DNA from: Christensenella sp. UBA4263
Lineage (GTDB): Bacteria > Bacillota > Clostridia > Christensenellales > Aristaeellaceae
NCBI GenBank assembly: GCA_002395225.1
Contig: DGWH01000004.1
Location: forward strand, 1-52,805
Length of the DNA: 52,805 nucleotides
Direction of reading: 5' to 3'
Shown: positions 17,329 through 25,690 of the stretch, piece after piece
How positions within the stretch are numbered: position 1 is the first letter of the stretch
Layout: each line of letters starts with the position of its first letter
Notes under the pieces: generated by a model
What the model saw: the letters and a program-made list of their open reading frames with translations, nothing else
Databases searched by the model: none
What the model was told of the DNA's origin: nothing
Translations under genes and position numbers: made by a program

Positions 17329-18420
17329 TTATTCGCCGGTTTTCAGAACCAGCCGGTTCGGCAGTTCCTGAAATTCATTATACGTGTATGTCTTTTCCTG
17401 TGTGACTCCCTCAAGGACGCTGTATTCCAGCTCACCTTTACTCCGTGTCACATCCAGCGGCGATCCGCCATAGCAGATGGTCCACTGGGCACTCTGTTCC
17501 TCCTCTGAATATTCCGCCACGGCATTGATCTGGACGGGATCAAGCGCCGGGACCAGCAGCCGGTGAACTGCCTCCTCAAACAGAAGCTGCAGATGATTGG
17601 TCAGCCGCGAGGAGATCTGATTCCTTGAACAGTACATCTGGATCTGGGAGGTCATCCCCGGGAAATCATACTCCCGGCTTTCAATATTCAGTTCCAGCAC
17701 TTTCAGGTTCCGGATAAAGCGCCGCGTCCGGTCCCGCTGCGGATGATCAAAAATCTGTTCCGGCGTTCCTTCCTCATACACGATGCCCTCATCCATGTAC
17801 ACCACCCGGGTGGCAATCGCCCGGGCAAAATCCATGGCGTGGGTGACGATGACCATGGTCTTGTCCGTCACACACAAATCACGAATAACCCGCCTAACTT
17901 CACCAACCATGGTGGGATCCAGTGCACTGGTGGGCTCATCCAACAGGATGATTCCGGGATTCATGGCAAGCGCCCGGGCAATGGCCACCCGCTGTTTCTG
18001 TCCGCCGGAAAGCTCATCCGGATAGTTCAGCGCCTTTTCCGCCAGCCCGACACTGCGCAGCAGTTCCATCCCCAGGTCATACGCCTCCTGCCGGCTCATC
18101 CGCTTCAGGTCCACCGGCGAAAACATGATGTTCTCAATCACGGTCATATGGCCGAACAGATTAAACGACTGAAACACCATGCCCATTTTCTGCCGGACTT
18201 TCCGGATATCGCACCTGGGGCTTGTGATCTCCTCCCCGTCAACCCAGATCTGCCCGGAGGTCGGTTTTTCCAGTCCGTTGAGGCAGCGCAGCAGCGTACT
18301 TTTTCCCGTTCCGGACGGTCCGATAATCGCCACCACCTCACCGTCCCGGATTTCCAGATTGACGTCTTTCATCGGCATGGCATTCGGGAATTCTCTTTTC
18401 AGATGCTCAATCTTTATCAT
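17329..18420 (-). CDS. Amino-acid-type ABC transporter ATPase with a C-terminal GHKL-like extension
   Basis: 363 residues. Residues 1-242 are a standard GlnQ-like ATPase: Walker A GPSGTGKST, Q-loop FQSFNLF, signature LSGGQKQR, Walker B GIILLDEPTSALD and the H-loop THAMDFARA. About 115 extra residues follow. The stretch NHLQLLFEEAVHRLLVPAL and then WTICYGGSPLDV resembles the N-box and Gly motif of a GHKL/HATPase fold, possibly degenerate. The usual family length is about 240, so this is a real fusion. It overlaps the permease gene by 14 bases and shares its transcript. It powers import of a polar amino acid or similar solute at the cytoplasmic face. The extension may be regulatory. Confidence 0.9.
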   Translation of the reverse strand: MIKIEHLKREFPNAMPMKDVNLEIRDGEVVAIIGPSGTGKSTLLRCLNGLEKPTSGQIWVDGEEITSPRCDIRKVRQKMGMVFQSFNLFGHMTVIENIMFSPVDLKRMSRQEAYDLGMELLRSVGLAEKALNYPDELSGGQKQRVAIARALAMNPGIILLDEPTSALDPTMVGEVRRVIRDLCVTDKTMVIVTHAMDFARAIATRVVYMDEGIVYEEGTPEQIFDHPQRDRTRRFIRNLKVLELNIESREYDFPGMTSQIQMYCSRNQISSRLTNHLQLLFEEAVHRLLVPALDPVQINAVAEYSEEEQSAQWTICYGGSPLDVTRSKGELEYSVLEGVTQEKTYTYNEFQELPNRLVLKTGE

Positions 18421-20707
18421 CGGTCTCCAGTCCTTTCAGGATTTGCTCACGTGTCCTCGTCCTGGGATTGACAAGGACCTCAATCCTTCTCACCAGAAAG
18501 CTGAACAGTTCTTCCAGCACAAAGTAAATCACGGAAATGGCAATCAGCGGGAAAAACGCCTCATAGGTGCGGCTCCGCACAATATCCCCCATCTTTGTCA
18601 GATCCTGCACGGCAATATAGCCGACAATGGAGGTGGCCTTGATCAGCGCCACAATATCCCCCCGGTAAGCCGGCAGAACATGCGGAATGGCCTGCGGGAA
18701 AATAATGCGGAAAAACGTATGCCGGTTGGCGTGTCCAAGGGCATAGGCCGCTTCATACTGGCCCGGATCAATCATGCCCACTCCCATTTTCAGCAGCCCG
18801 AACACGGAGGAGCTGAACGTCATCGTAAAGCACAGCACCGATACCGTGATGCCGCTGATGGACAGACGGCCAAAGATGATGTAATAGAGCACCATCAGGA
18901 GAACCACCACAGGCAGTCCCTGTACCAGCCGCGTATACACGCGGGCGATCCCGTTGGCCGCCGCATTTCCATTGCGGCAGAGCATGAAGATCAGGAATCC
19001 CAGCGCGGTTCCAAACACAATGGACAGGAACGTGATCAGAACGGTCACACCGATTCCCTGCGCAAAAAGTTTCCATCTGTTTTCCCGGATAAACGTTTTA
19101 TTAAAGCTCTGCCGGATCTGCTCAAAAAAGCCCGGTGCATCTTCTTTCACTGCCGCAGTGCCGGCCTCTTCCCGCCTTGTCATCATCAGCAGTTCCGTGC
19201 CGTGATACGGGATGGAGAAATTAACGCTTTCCTTTCGTTCCTCCGTAATCACCATGTCCGACAGGGAAAAATCGTACATGCCGGTCACAAGCCCCGGAAT
19301 AAGTCCCGCCGTTTCCACGGTAATGACATCAATACCATATCCATACTCGCGGCAGAACCGCACGGCAATATCCGGATCGGTTCCGGCAATCTCCCCATTG
19401 GCTATAAAGGAAATCGGTACTTTTGTCCCGCTGGTTGCAAAATGCAGCGTTCCGTTTTCACCCGTCAGGCCGCTCTTATCCACCGGTGTGGAATCATTGG
19501 CAGGATCACTCCAGAAGCGGTAAATCTCCTCCAGCGTTCCATCCGCTTTCAGCCGGGTAATGAACTCATCCATCTGTGCCTTAAGCATGTCCCCGCGCTC
19601 GCTTTTTGCAAACATGGCACCGATATCAAGAATACGGACCGGTTCTCTGAGCGCCGTCACTTCCTTTTCCGCCTCCATCAGATGGGCAGCCAGCTCCGTA
19701 CTGGCAAGGAAGAAATCGATTTTATTCGTCTTCAGTGCCTCAACCATATCGGAATACGTCGCATACTGGCTGATGGAGGCATCCGGCAGTTCCTGTCCGA
19801 TAACGGAATCGTGAAAAGAACCGGTAATCACGCCGCCTCTCCGCCCATTGAAATCGGACGGCTTCTGGGTTCCGTATACGGCCTCCCCTGGGGTCTGCGT
19901 TCCGGTTTCCGCTTCCGGCTCTGCTGCCACCAGAACACCCATTTTTTCCTCAAACAGGATATCCGAAAACGGGATCGTCTCCAGCCGTTCCTTCGTGACA
20001 TTCAGATTGGCCATAATCACATCAATGTCCCCTGACACGGCCGCAGGAATAATCGCCCCGTAATCATATACCTTGAACTGCACATCCGCTCCCAGCCACG
20101 CGGCAAAGCGTCTGGCCAGTTCAATATCAAAGCCGGAGAGTTCTGCCCCGACATAAAAACTGTACGGGCGGACAATCCCCGATGTTCCAACAGTCAGATG
20201 AATCGTCGGATCTGCGGCCGCCGGAATTTCCGGCATATCCGTTTCAAAATTGACAATCCATCTCGTGAACATCTCATCCAGGATTCCGTTGGCGCGGATT
20301 TCCGCAATAAACTGATTGATTTTCTGCTGAAGCTCCGGAATCGCAGAAACCGGTGAGAGGCCCGCGGCAATTTTAACTGTCTCCTGCAGAGTTTCATCCA
20401 GAATGCGGGCCCCAGATAAGCCTTCTTTCACCGCAACCTGCAATTGGTTCAGTTCGTAAACAAAGCCATCAATTTTCCCCTGTCCAACAGCCAGGAAACC
20501 GCCGTGGTTATCCGTAAAATACACAATTTCTGCCTTTGGCAGTTCTGCTCTCACCGTATTTTCTGCCGCGCTTCCCTGCGAAACGCCGACCTTCATTCCC
20601 GGCGCATTGAGCTGTTCCAGAGAACTGATCTCCGCTTCCCCCATGACCGGCAGAAAGAGCAGACACAACAGCAGAATCAGCAGTGCCATGAATGTTCTTT
20701 TTTTCAT
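18407..20707 (-). CDS. ABC importer fusion: substrate-binding lobes II-(I-II)-I plus permease
   Basis: 766 residues. A signal peptide (FMALLILLLCLLFLPVMGEA) is followed by four SBP_bac_3 lobes and a GlnP-like permease. Residues ~27-158 read as a lobe II (SSLEQLNAPGMKVGVSQGSA, ending in QKINQFIAEIRANGILDEMF). Residues ~167-408 form one full domain, lobe I (RPYSFYVGAELSGFDIELA) then lobe II (GVITGSFHDSVIG, RLKADGTLEEIYRFW). Residues ~424-520 are lobe I only (VPISFIANGEIAGTDPDIA, MVITEERKESVNFSIPYHG). The permease with its EAA-type loop (YEAAYALGHANRHTFFRIIFPQAIP) fills ~545-740. The first and last lobes could pair as a permuted second binding domain. Partner of the overlapping ATPase. Start after AAGGGGG. 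Confidence 0.9.
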   Translation of the reverse strand: MKKRTFMALLILLLCLLFLPVMGEAEISSLEQLNAPGMKVGVSQGSAAENTVRAELPKAEIVYFTDNHGGFLAVGQGKIDGFVYELNQLQVAVKEGLSGARILDETLQETVKIAAGLSPVSAIPELQQKINQFIAEIRANGILDEMFTRWIVNFETDMPEIPAAADPTIHLTVGTSGIVRPYSFYVGAELSGFDIELARRFAAWLGADVQFKVYDYGAIIPAAVSGDIDVIMANLNVTKERLETIPFSDILFEEKMGVLVAAEPEAETGTQTPGEAVYGTQKPSDFNGRRGGVITGSFHDSVIGQELPDASISQYATYSDMVEALKTNKIDFFLASTELAAHLMEAEKEVTALREPVRILDIGAMFAKSERGDMLKAQMDEFITRLKADGTLEEIYRFWSDPANDSTPVDKSGLTGENGTLHFATSGTKVPISFIANGEIAGTDPDIAVRFCREYGYGIDVITVETAGLIPGLVTGMYDFSLSDMVITEERKESVNFSIPYHGTELLMMTRREEAGTAAVKEDAPGFFEQIRQSFNKTFIRENRWKLFAQGIGVTVLITFLSIVFGTALGFLIFMLCRNGNAAANGIARVYTRLVQGLPVVVLLMVLYYIIFGRLSISGITVSVLCFTMTFSSSVFGLLKMGVGMIDPGQYEAAYALGHANRHTFFRIIFPQAIPHVLPAYRGDIVALIKATSIVGYIAVQDLTKMGDIVRSRTYEAFFPLIAISVIYFVLEELFSFLVRRIEVLVNPRTRTREQILKGLETDDKD

Positions 20708-20902
20708 TCGTGGACCCCCTTGTCTGTGACCGTTTCCACTAAAAAATCCGGATCATGAAATATCCGCGATATCCCCGATCCGGATTCCACTTTACCCCTT
20801 ATGGGCCTGTTCTTTCAGCATGCCGCCATCCGGTGCTCCTGTCAGACCAGACGCCGCCTGCCGGCAGAGTTCCTTCTGCTATGCGGGGGATTCGTAAAAG
20901 CA

Positions 20903-21523
20903 TCAGTTCCAGGGCGTGTAAAGATACTCAAGCTGCTTCACCAGTCCGTCGTCATCAAACGTGATCACGGTATTCTCTTCCATGGAATTCAGCTGCTCAT
21001 CTGAGTACCGCTCAATCAGTTCTTTTATGGTCAGCTCGACCGGCTTCTCTGCCTCCGGATCTCCGGAATCAAGGAACTTGAAATCAGGGGCAGCCTGTAC
21101 CTCGAAACTGAACACGTTTTTGTAGAAACGGTTTTCCGTATCCGTGATGGCCGTATACAGTCCCTTGTCATTCTTGCTCAGATAAATCGTATACAGTCCT
21201 GTCATTTTATAACCCGTCTCATCGGTCTCAATCTTCCGGATGACAAAGTCATCGCCGCCGATGACGATGGTGTCCCCGACTGCCAGGTTCTCTACCTCAT
21301 CTGCCAGATAGGATTCCTGTTCATAGACCGAGAAGTAGAGCGTCACATTCTTCATTTCCTCATCCGTCGCATACCCTTCCATGCGGGCCTTGAATGTTTT
21401 CCCCGCAACCAGGTCATGAAGCAGTTCCGGCATGACCGGTTTTGTCGTCAGAGCAGATGCCGTTCCGGCCAGCACCAGAAAAAGTCCCGCCAGAATCAAT
21501 AAGCTTATCAGTCTTTTCATCAT
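20903..21523 (-). CDS. Secreted protein of unknown function
   Basis: 206 residues from the ATG at 21523, which follows AAGGAGG by six bases. A longer in-frame start at 21658 has no ribosome site and an unlikely N-terminus. A signal peptide (LISLLILAGLFLVLAGTASA) leads into a soluble region rich in Asp and Glu (YATDEEMKNVTLYFSVYEQE, VGDTIVIGGDDFVIRKIETD), probably beta-stranded. No lipobox. I do not recognise the family. A TATAAT with poor -35 lies near 21640. Gene is monocistronic and sits between the ABC importer and the PhzF-like gene. Confidence 0.75.
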   Translation of the reverse strand: MMKRLISLLILAGLFLVLAGTASALTTKPVMPELLHDLVAGKTFKARMEGYATDEEMKNVTLYFSVYEQESYLADEVENLAVGDTIVIGGDDFVIRKIETDETGYKMTGLYTIYLSKNDKGLYTAITDTENRFYKNVFSFEVQAAPDFKFLDSGDPEAEKPVELTIKELIERYSDEQLNSMEENTVITFDDDGLVKQLEYLYTPWN

Positions 21524-21769
21524 GAGTTTCCTCCTTCTTCTCTTTGGCTGATGCCCGGCTTCCCTGTCGGCACACACCACAGGCCCCGCGTTCAGTGAAC
21601 GCAGACACGCTGCGACAGGGCCGGCACGTAACCTGATTATATCAGAAACAGTCCGCATTCTCCATTCATTTTCAGCGATTCTCTTTCCTGATCAGATGGT
21701 TAACAAAATGAAACGTCTCTGTTTTCCCCGGGAACGGTTCCGGAAAGGTCCCCTGCCCGGACATCCCGA

Positions 21770-22567
21770 TCATCCCCCAGTTTCCTCCAGCCGTGCCATA
21801 ATCTCCGAGATGGCCACCAGTGCCGCCTCGCCGCTGATCACGATCCGTCCGTTTCCCGTCAGCCGGCAGTGAAGGATTCCCCCGCGTTTTGAGGCCTGGC
21901 AGGCGACGATTTCGTTTTTTCCCGTCTGCCCGGCCCAGTACGCCGCAATCTGGCAGTGCGCCGAGCCACAGACCGGATCCTCCGGAATCGACAGCTTTGG
22001 ACAAAAACTCCTTGACACGCAGTCCGTTTCCGTCCCGGCTGCTGTCGCGTTCTGTATTCTTCCTTCGATCTGCAGAAGGCGTCCCTGATCCGGCTGCAGC
22101 GCACGGACCTGTTCCTCCGTCTCAAACTCACAGATCAGGTCAAGGCCCAGCAGTGCCCTGACCGGACGGATTCCGAACGCCTGCTCCATTGCATCTGTAA
22201 CCGGTATTTCAGTCAGCTCGTACGTGGGGAAATCCATCTCATACAGCGTCCCGTTTTTCCGGATCGTCAGCATTCCGCTCAGGGTATTGAACCGGACCTC
22301 ATCGGCCCCGGGTTCATAGAAATTCAGAATCACATAAGAGGCGGCCAAAGTGGCATGCCCGCACAGCTTCACCTCCGTTCCCGGCGTAAACCAGCGGAGC
22401 CGGTATCCCTCTTTCTCCTTCACGACAAAAGCTGTTTCAGACAGGTTATTTTCCATGGCCAGCTGCATCATGGCCGTCTCTTTGGGCCATCTATCCATCA
22501 CACAGACCGCTGCCGGATTCCCTGCAAAAGGACGGTCTGTAAACGCGTCTACGATATACTGTTTCAA
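21770..22567 (-). CDS. PhzF family isomerase-like protein
   Basis: 265 residues with the full PhzF pattern: VDAFTDRPFAGNPAAVCV at the N-terminus, NNLSETAFV with the catalytic-type Glu, GTEVKLCGHATLAA linking the halves, and IPEDPVCGSAHCQIAAYW in the C-terminal half. The family, which includes a phenazine enzyme and many proteins of unknown substrate, has a diaminopimelate-epimerase-like fold. No phenazine pathway is nearby, so the role here is open. The start ATG at 22567 follows AAAGGGGGAGA. A TATAAT at 22612-22607 lies about 40 bases upstream. Confidence 0.88.
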   Translation of the reverse strand: MKQYIVDAFTDRPFAGNPAAVCVMDRWPKETAMMQLAMENNLSETAFVVKEKEGYRLRWFTPGTEVKLCGHATLAASYVILNFYEPGADEVRFNTLSGMLTIRKNGTLYEMDFPTYELTEIPVTDAMEQAFGIRPVRALLGLDLICEFETEEQVRALQPDQGRLLQIEGRIQNATAAGTETDCVSRSFCPKLSIPEDPVCGSAHCQIAAYWAGQTGKNEIVACQASKRGGILHCRLTGNGRIVISGEAALVAISEIMARLEETGG

Positions 22568-22739
22568 AAGTCTCCCCCTTTCTTGTCAAACTGAAAGCCT
22601 GCGTCAATTATACACTATTTTCCCCGTCCTCAACAGGAACAATACTTGATTCAAAACCGGCTCTTTTGACCCGGGCGCACCCGTTCCTTTCCCTGGTTGA
22701 ATTTCAGAAACAGTTGTGCTATTTTATTTCCGTTTCACC
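22568..22739. other. Divergent intergenic region before the repeats
   Basis: Contains the PhzF promoter on the minus strand and, on the plus strand, a weak promoter candidate, TTGAAT (22697-22702) with TATTTT (22720-22725) 17 bp on. If used, the transcript would begin with the three repeats as its leader. Confidence 0.4.
22607..22612 (-). promoter_or_regulatory. -10 box of PhzF-like gene
   Basis: TATAAT on the minus strand, 40 bases upstream of the start. The best -35 (TTGAGG) is only 15 bases away. Confidence 0.5.
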
Positions 22740-22994
22740 CTGGCTCTGCCGCGAAGCGACAGTTTGCAAAAATCAATCCTCAGGCAAAGTCCCTTCGGCA
22801 AATGACCAGGGTTATGACCTGTAAACTGGCCCTGCCGCACAGCGACAGGATGACAAGTCCGGGCATGGAAAACGCTGCTCAGGCATACGACCAAATCTGA
22901 GGTCTGTAAACTGGTCCTGCCACGCAGCGACAGGGCGACAAGTCCGGGCATGGAAAACGCTGTTCAGGCATATGACCAAATCTGAGACATTTAA
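22740..22994 (+). repeat. Tandem triplet of intergenic element, subfamily A (85-86 bp units)
   Basis: Three units start with CTGG at 22740, 22826 and 22911. Each opens with an imperfect stem of the type CCTGCCGC-nn-AGCGACAGG. Units 2 and 3 are nearly identical (GACAAGTCCGGGCATGGAAA, GACCAAATCTGAG) and unit 1 is more diverged (GGCAAATGACCAGGG). In units 2 and 3 the segment CTCAG (or TTCAG)...CTGAG can form a second hairpin. The triplet fills the gap before the first chromate transporter gene, whose GTG is 20 bases after unit 3. It shares its architecture with the elements at 24195, 37967 and 48608. Confidence 0.85.
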
Positions 22995-23014
22995 GATAGA
23001 AAAGAGAAATAACC

Positions 23015-23641
23015 GTGAAGCAAGGAAAAACCCAAACGCTTTTTACCCTGTTCCTGTCCATGTTCTATATCAGTGCCTTTACGTTCGGCGGCGGATTTGT
23101 CATCGTCACCTTTATGAAACGAAAGTTTGTGGATGAACTGCACTGGCTGGATGAGCAGGAAATGCTGGACATGACTGCTCTTGCACAGTCTGCACCAGGG
23201 GCCATTGCAGTCAATGCCTCCATCCTGGTGGGATGGAAAGTTGCCGGCATGCCCGGAATGCTTTGTGCGGTCCTGGGCACCATTCTCCCGCCCATGCTGA
23301 TCCTCTCACTGGTCTCCGTCTTTTACCGTCTGTTTGCAGAAAACCGTTATATCGCCCTTGTCCTGAAAGGCATGCAGAGCGGCGTCGCCGCCATCATCCT
23401 GGATGTCTCCATCAGCATGGGAAACAGCGTACTGCAGAAAAAGAACACGGTTCATCTTTTCATTATGGCGGCTGCTTTTGCGGCGACCTTTTTCTTCCGG
23501 ATCAACGTTATTGTCATCATCCTCTGTGCCGCCCTCATCGGCATTTTCATGGCGCTTCTGGATAAATCCGGACCGGTCCCCCCGCTCCTCCGCCTGAAAA
23601 AAGATCCGAATGACAGGGAGGACCGGCATGAATCTGATTGA
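23015..23641 (+). CDS. Chromate transporter, first half-size subunit
   Basis: 208 residues, one CHR domain with about five to six membrane helices. The family signature is FTFGGGFVIVTFMKRKFVDE and the following AQSAPGAIAVNASILVGWKV. Start is a GTG at 23015, with only a weak ribosome site (AAAGAG). Its end overlaps the next gene by 14 bases, and the two together correspond to the two halves of a long ChrA protein. Such short pairs export chromate or sulfate-like anions and usually work as a heterodimer. In anaerobes without chromium stress the substrate is uncertain. Confidence 0.88.
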   Translation: MKQGKTQTLFTLFLSMFYISAFTFGGGFVIVTFMKRKFVDELHWLDEQEMLDMTALAQSAPGAIAVNASILVGWKVAGMPGMLCAVLGTILPPMLILSLVSVFYRLFAENRYIALVLKGMQSGVAAIILDVSISMGNSVLQKKNTVHLFIMAAAFAATFFFRINVIVIILCAALIGIFMALLDKSGPVPPLLRLKKDPNDREDRHESD

Positions 23642-24191
23642 ATTGTTCCTGAGTTTTCTGCAGATCGGCCTGTTTTCCATCGGCGGCGGATACGTGGCCA
23701 TTCCGCTCATCCGATACCAGACGGTCATTCTGCATGGCTGGCTGACCGAATCACAGTTTCTGGATCTGGCCACCATTGCCGAAATGACCCCGGGACCAAT
23801 CGCCATCAACGGTGCAACCTTTGTGGGTCTTCAGGTTGCCGGGATTCCGGGTGTCATATGCGCCACACTTGGATGCATCTTTCCCTCTCTGATTCTTGTT
23901 TCCCTCCTGGCCTGGGTTTACCGGAAATACCGCACTTTGCCCCTGCTTCAGAGCATCCTTTCCAGTCTGCGGCCGGCCGTCGTTGCCCTCATCGCCTCTG
24001 CCGGCCTCAACATGCTCCTTCAGGTCATTTTCGGCAGCCGCGCCATTCACCTGTCCTCTGTGAACTGGATCGGTGTCGCCCTGTTCATCCCGGCCATTTT
24101 TGCTCTGCGCCGCTTCAAATGGAATCCTATTTTCGTCATGATTGCCTGCGGACTTCTGAGTCTGCTTCTGGGCATTCTGGGACTTGCCTGA
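23628..24191 (+). CDS. Chromate transporter, second half-size subunit
   Basis: 187 residues, one CHR domain: LFSIGGGYVAIPLIRYQTV, LATIAEMTPGPIAINGATFV. Start set at the ATG at 23628, which follows GGGAGG by six bases inside the end of the first subunit gene. An earlier in-frame ATG at 23610 lacks a ribosome site. It must be translated together with the first subunit. Four bases after its stop the tandem pair of repeats begins, with DNA polymerase IV beyond. Confidence 0.88.
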   Translation: MNLIELFLSFLQIGLFSIGGGYVAIPLIRYQTVILHGWLTESQFLDLATIAEMTPGPIAINGATFVGLQVAGIPGVICATLGCIFPSLILVSLLAWVYRKYRTLPLLQSILSSLRPAVVALIASAGLNMLLQVIFGSRAIHLSSVNWIGVALFIPAIFALRRFKWNPIFVMIACGLLSLLLGILGLA

Positions 24192-24194
24192 AAG

Positions 24195-24374
24195 CGGCCC
24201 TGTCGCGAAGCGACAGTTACGTCAAATCCAGGCCTCATGCAATGCTGGTCCGGCAAGGGACCAACATTGAGGCTCACAAAGGAACGGCCCTGTCGCGCAG
24301 CGACAGTTATGTCAAATCCACGCCTCATGCAATGCTGATCCGGCAAATGCTCAACAGTGAGGCCTGCAAAGGAG
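24195..24374 (+). repeat. Tandem pair of intergenic element, subfamily B (90 bp units)
   Basis: Two 90-base units start with CGGCCC at 24195 and 24285. Each opens with CTGTCGC-GAA (or GCA)-GCGACAG, a perfect 7-bp stem with a three-base loop. Next comes GTCAAATCC, then a second foldable part: GCCTCA pairs with TGAGGC (24261-24280 region in unit 1), with inner ATG/CAT and GGTCC/GGACC pairs in unit 1. Each ends in CAAAGGA. In unit 2 this is AAAGGAG (24368-24374), 10 bases before the GTG of the polymerase gene, so the repeat supplies its ribosome binding site. Confidence 0.9.
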
Positions 24375-24384
24375 TCCTTGTACC

Positions 24385-25599
24385 GTGAATCAGATCATCA
24401 TCCATGTCGATATGGACGCCTTCTATGCCTCCGTGGAAATCCGGGATAATCCCGCGCTCAAAGGGAAACCGCTGATCATCGGTTCTCTCCCGCAGGAACG
24501 GGGCGTGGTGGCAACCTGCAGCTATGAGGCCCGCAAATTCGGCGTTCACTCGGCCATGAATATCAAGGATGCCTACCGCCTCTGTCCGGGCGGCATTTAC
24601 ATGCATCCGAACTTTGAAAAATACCGGTCGGTCTCTGCGCAGCTGCACGACATCTGGAACACCTACGCCTCCGCATCCGAAACTATTGCATTGGATGAGG
24701 CCTATCTGGATGTCACCGAAACCGCCCGGACATGGGACACTGCCTGTGAATTTGCACAGGCCATCAAGCGGCGGACACGGGAGGAACTGCACCTCACCTG
24801 TTCCGTCGGCATCGCCTACTCCAAAACGGCGGCCAAAACCGCCTCCGAGGAAAAGAAACCGGACGGATACTTCGAAATTCCCACAAAAGAAGCCTTCGTC
24901 CGCCTGATCATTGACCGTCCCGTGCAGGTCCTGTATACCGTCGGCAAAAAGACCGCGGAAAAACTGACCCGTGCCGGCATCCGAACGGTCCGGAACATTC
25001 ATGAACGGCCGGAGGAGGTGATCCGGCTGCTGGGCAAGCAGGGTCAGTGGATTGTCCAGCAGGCACTGGGGGAGGACAACCGCAGAGTCACCGCCTACCG
25101 GCCGGAGGATGCCAAATCCATCTCCCGGGAACTCACGTTCCAGAAGGACGTGGATGACTTCGATTTCCTCCGGGATGTTCTTTTTCTCCTGGCCCTGAGC
25201 GTCGAGCGCCGGGCCGCCCGTGTCGGGCTTTACGGCGAAGGGGTCTCGCTCAAAATTACCTACGCGGACATGAAGTCCATTACCAGGTCCAGGCTGACCC
25301 GGTCAACCCGGTCAGCCGCGGTGATTTATCAGGAAGCCGTTTCCCTCCTCGAACAGATCCGCCATCAGCCGGTCCGGCTGATCGGCACAGGCATCTATCA
25401 TCTCACCGGCGAAAGCGGCAGGCAGCTCACCTTTGATGATTTCCTCCCCGACGCCAGACAGGCGGAACAGCAGCAAACCGCTGCCGAGCTGAGGCGCCTC
25501 GGCAGCCGGTATGGCCTCAACTTCGCCGATAACCTTGACAAGATCTTCCACGGTGAAACCCTGTACAAAACCGTGGAATACATGCGGAAGCATCGCTGA
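24385..25599 (+). CDS. dinB: DNA polymerase IV (Y-family)
   Basis: 404 residues. Catalytic motifs are IIIHVDMDAFYASVE at the N-terminus and ALDEAYLDV (SxDE/D motif with Ala for Ser). The finger region VVATCSYEARKFGVHSAM, the helix-hairpin-helix part TVGKKTAEKLTRAGIRT and the little-finger domain follow. A beta-clamp binding motif, QLTFDDF, stands near residue 347. It copies damaged DNA and extends misaligned primers. Start is a GTG at 24385 whose ribosome site AAAGGAG is the end of the preceding repeat. No LexA-type box is visible upstream. It is probably transcribed with the chromate transporter genes. Confidence 0.93.
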   Translation: MNQIIIHVDMDAFYASVEIRDNPALKGKPLIIGSLPQERGVVATCSYEARKFGVHSAMNIKDAYRLCPGGIYMHPNFEKYRSVSAQLHDIWNTYASASETIALDEAYLDVTETARTWDTACEFAQAIKRRTREELHLTCSVGIAYSKTAAKTASEEKKPDGYFEIPTKEAFVRLIIDRPVQVLYTVGKKTAEKLTRAGIRTVRNIHERPEEVIRLLGKQGQWIVQQALGEDNRRVTAYRPEDAKSISRELTFQKDVDDFDFLRDVLFLLALSVERRAARVGLYGEGVSLKITYADMKSITRSRLTRSTRSAAVIYQEAVSLLEQIRHQPVRLIGTGIYHLTGESGRQLTFDDFLPDARQAEQQQTAAELRRLGSRYGLNFADNLDKIFHGETLYKTVEYMRKHR

Positions 25600-25626
25600 C
25601 AGTTTCCCGTCTGTTTTCTGACATAC

Positions 25627-25658
25627 AAAACCCTTCCGGCATTGTCCGGAAGGGTTTT
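25627..25658. terminator. Bidirectional rho-independent terminator
   Basis: AAAACCCTTCCGG, loop CATTGT, CCGGAAGGGTTTT, 27 bases after dinB and 30 bases before the end of the convergent beta-helix gene. Serves both. Confidence 0.9.
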
Positions 25659-25690
25659 GTTCACTGGGAAACGATATATGAGGCCGCGGA

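Noticed and set aside
18179..20035. A 618-codon open frame on the plus strand opposite the ABC importer
   Set aside because: It is the antisense shadow of a clear ABC permease/binding protein gene, rich in His, Arg and Gln, with no recognisable domain or ribosome site.
20046..20706. Separate small solute-binding protein gene at the N-terminus of the importer fusion
   Set aside because: The frame is continuous with the permease over 766 codons, with no stop, internal ribosome site or second signal peptide.
22740..24374. CRISPR array
   Set aside because: The repeat units are 85-90 bp and follow one another without unique spacers. Units differ inside, and no cas gene is near.
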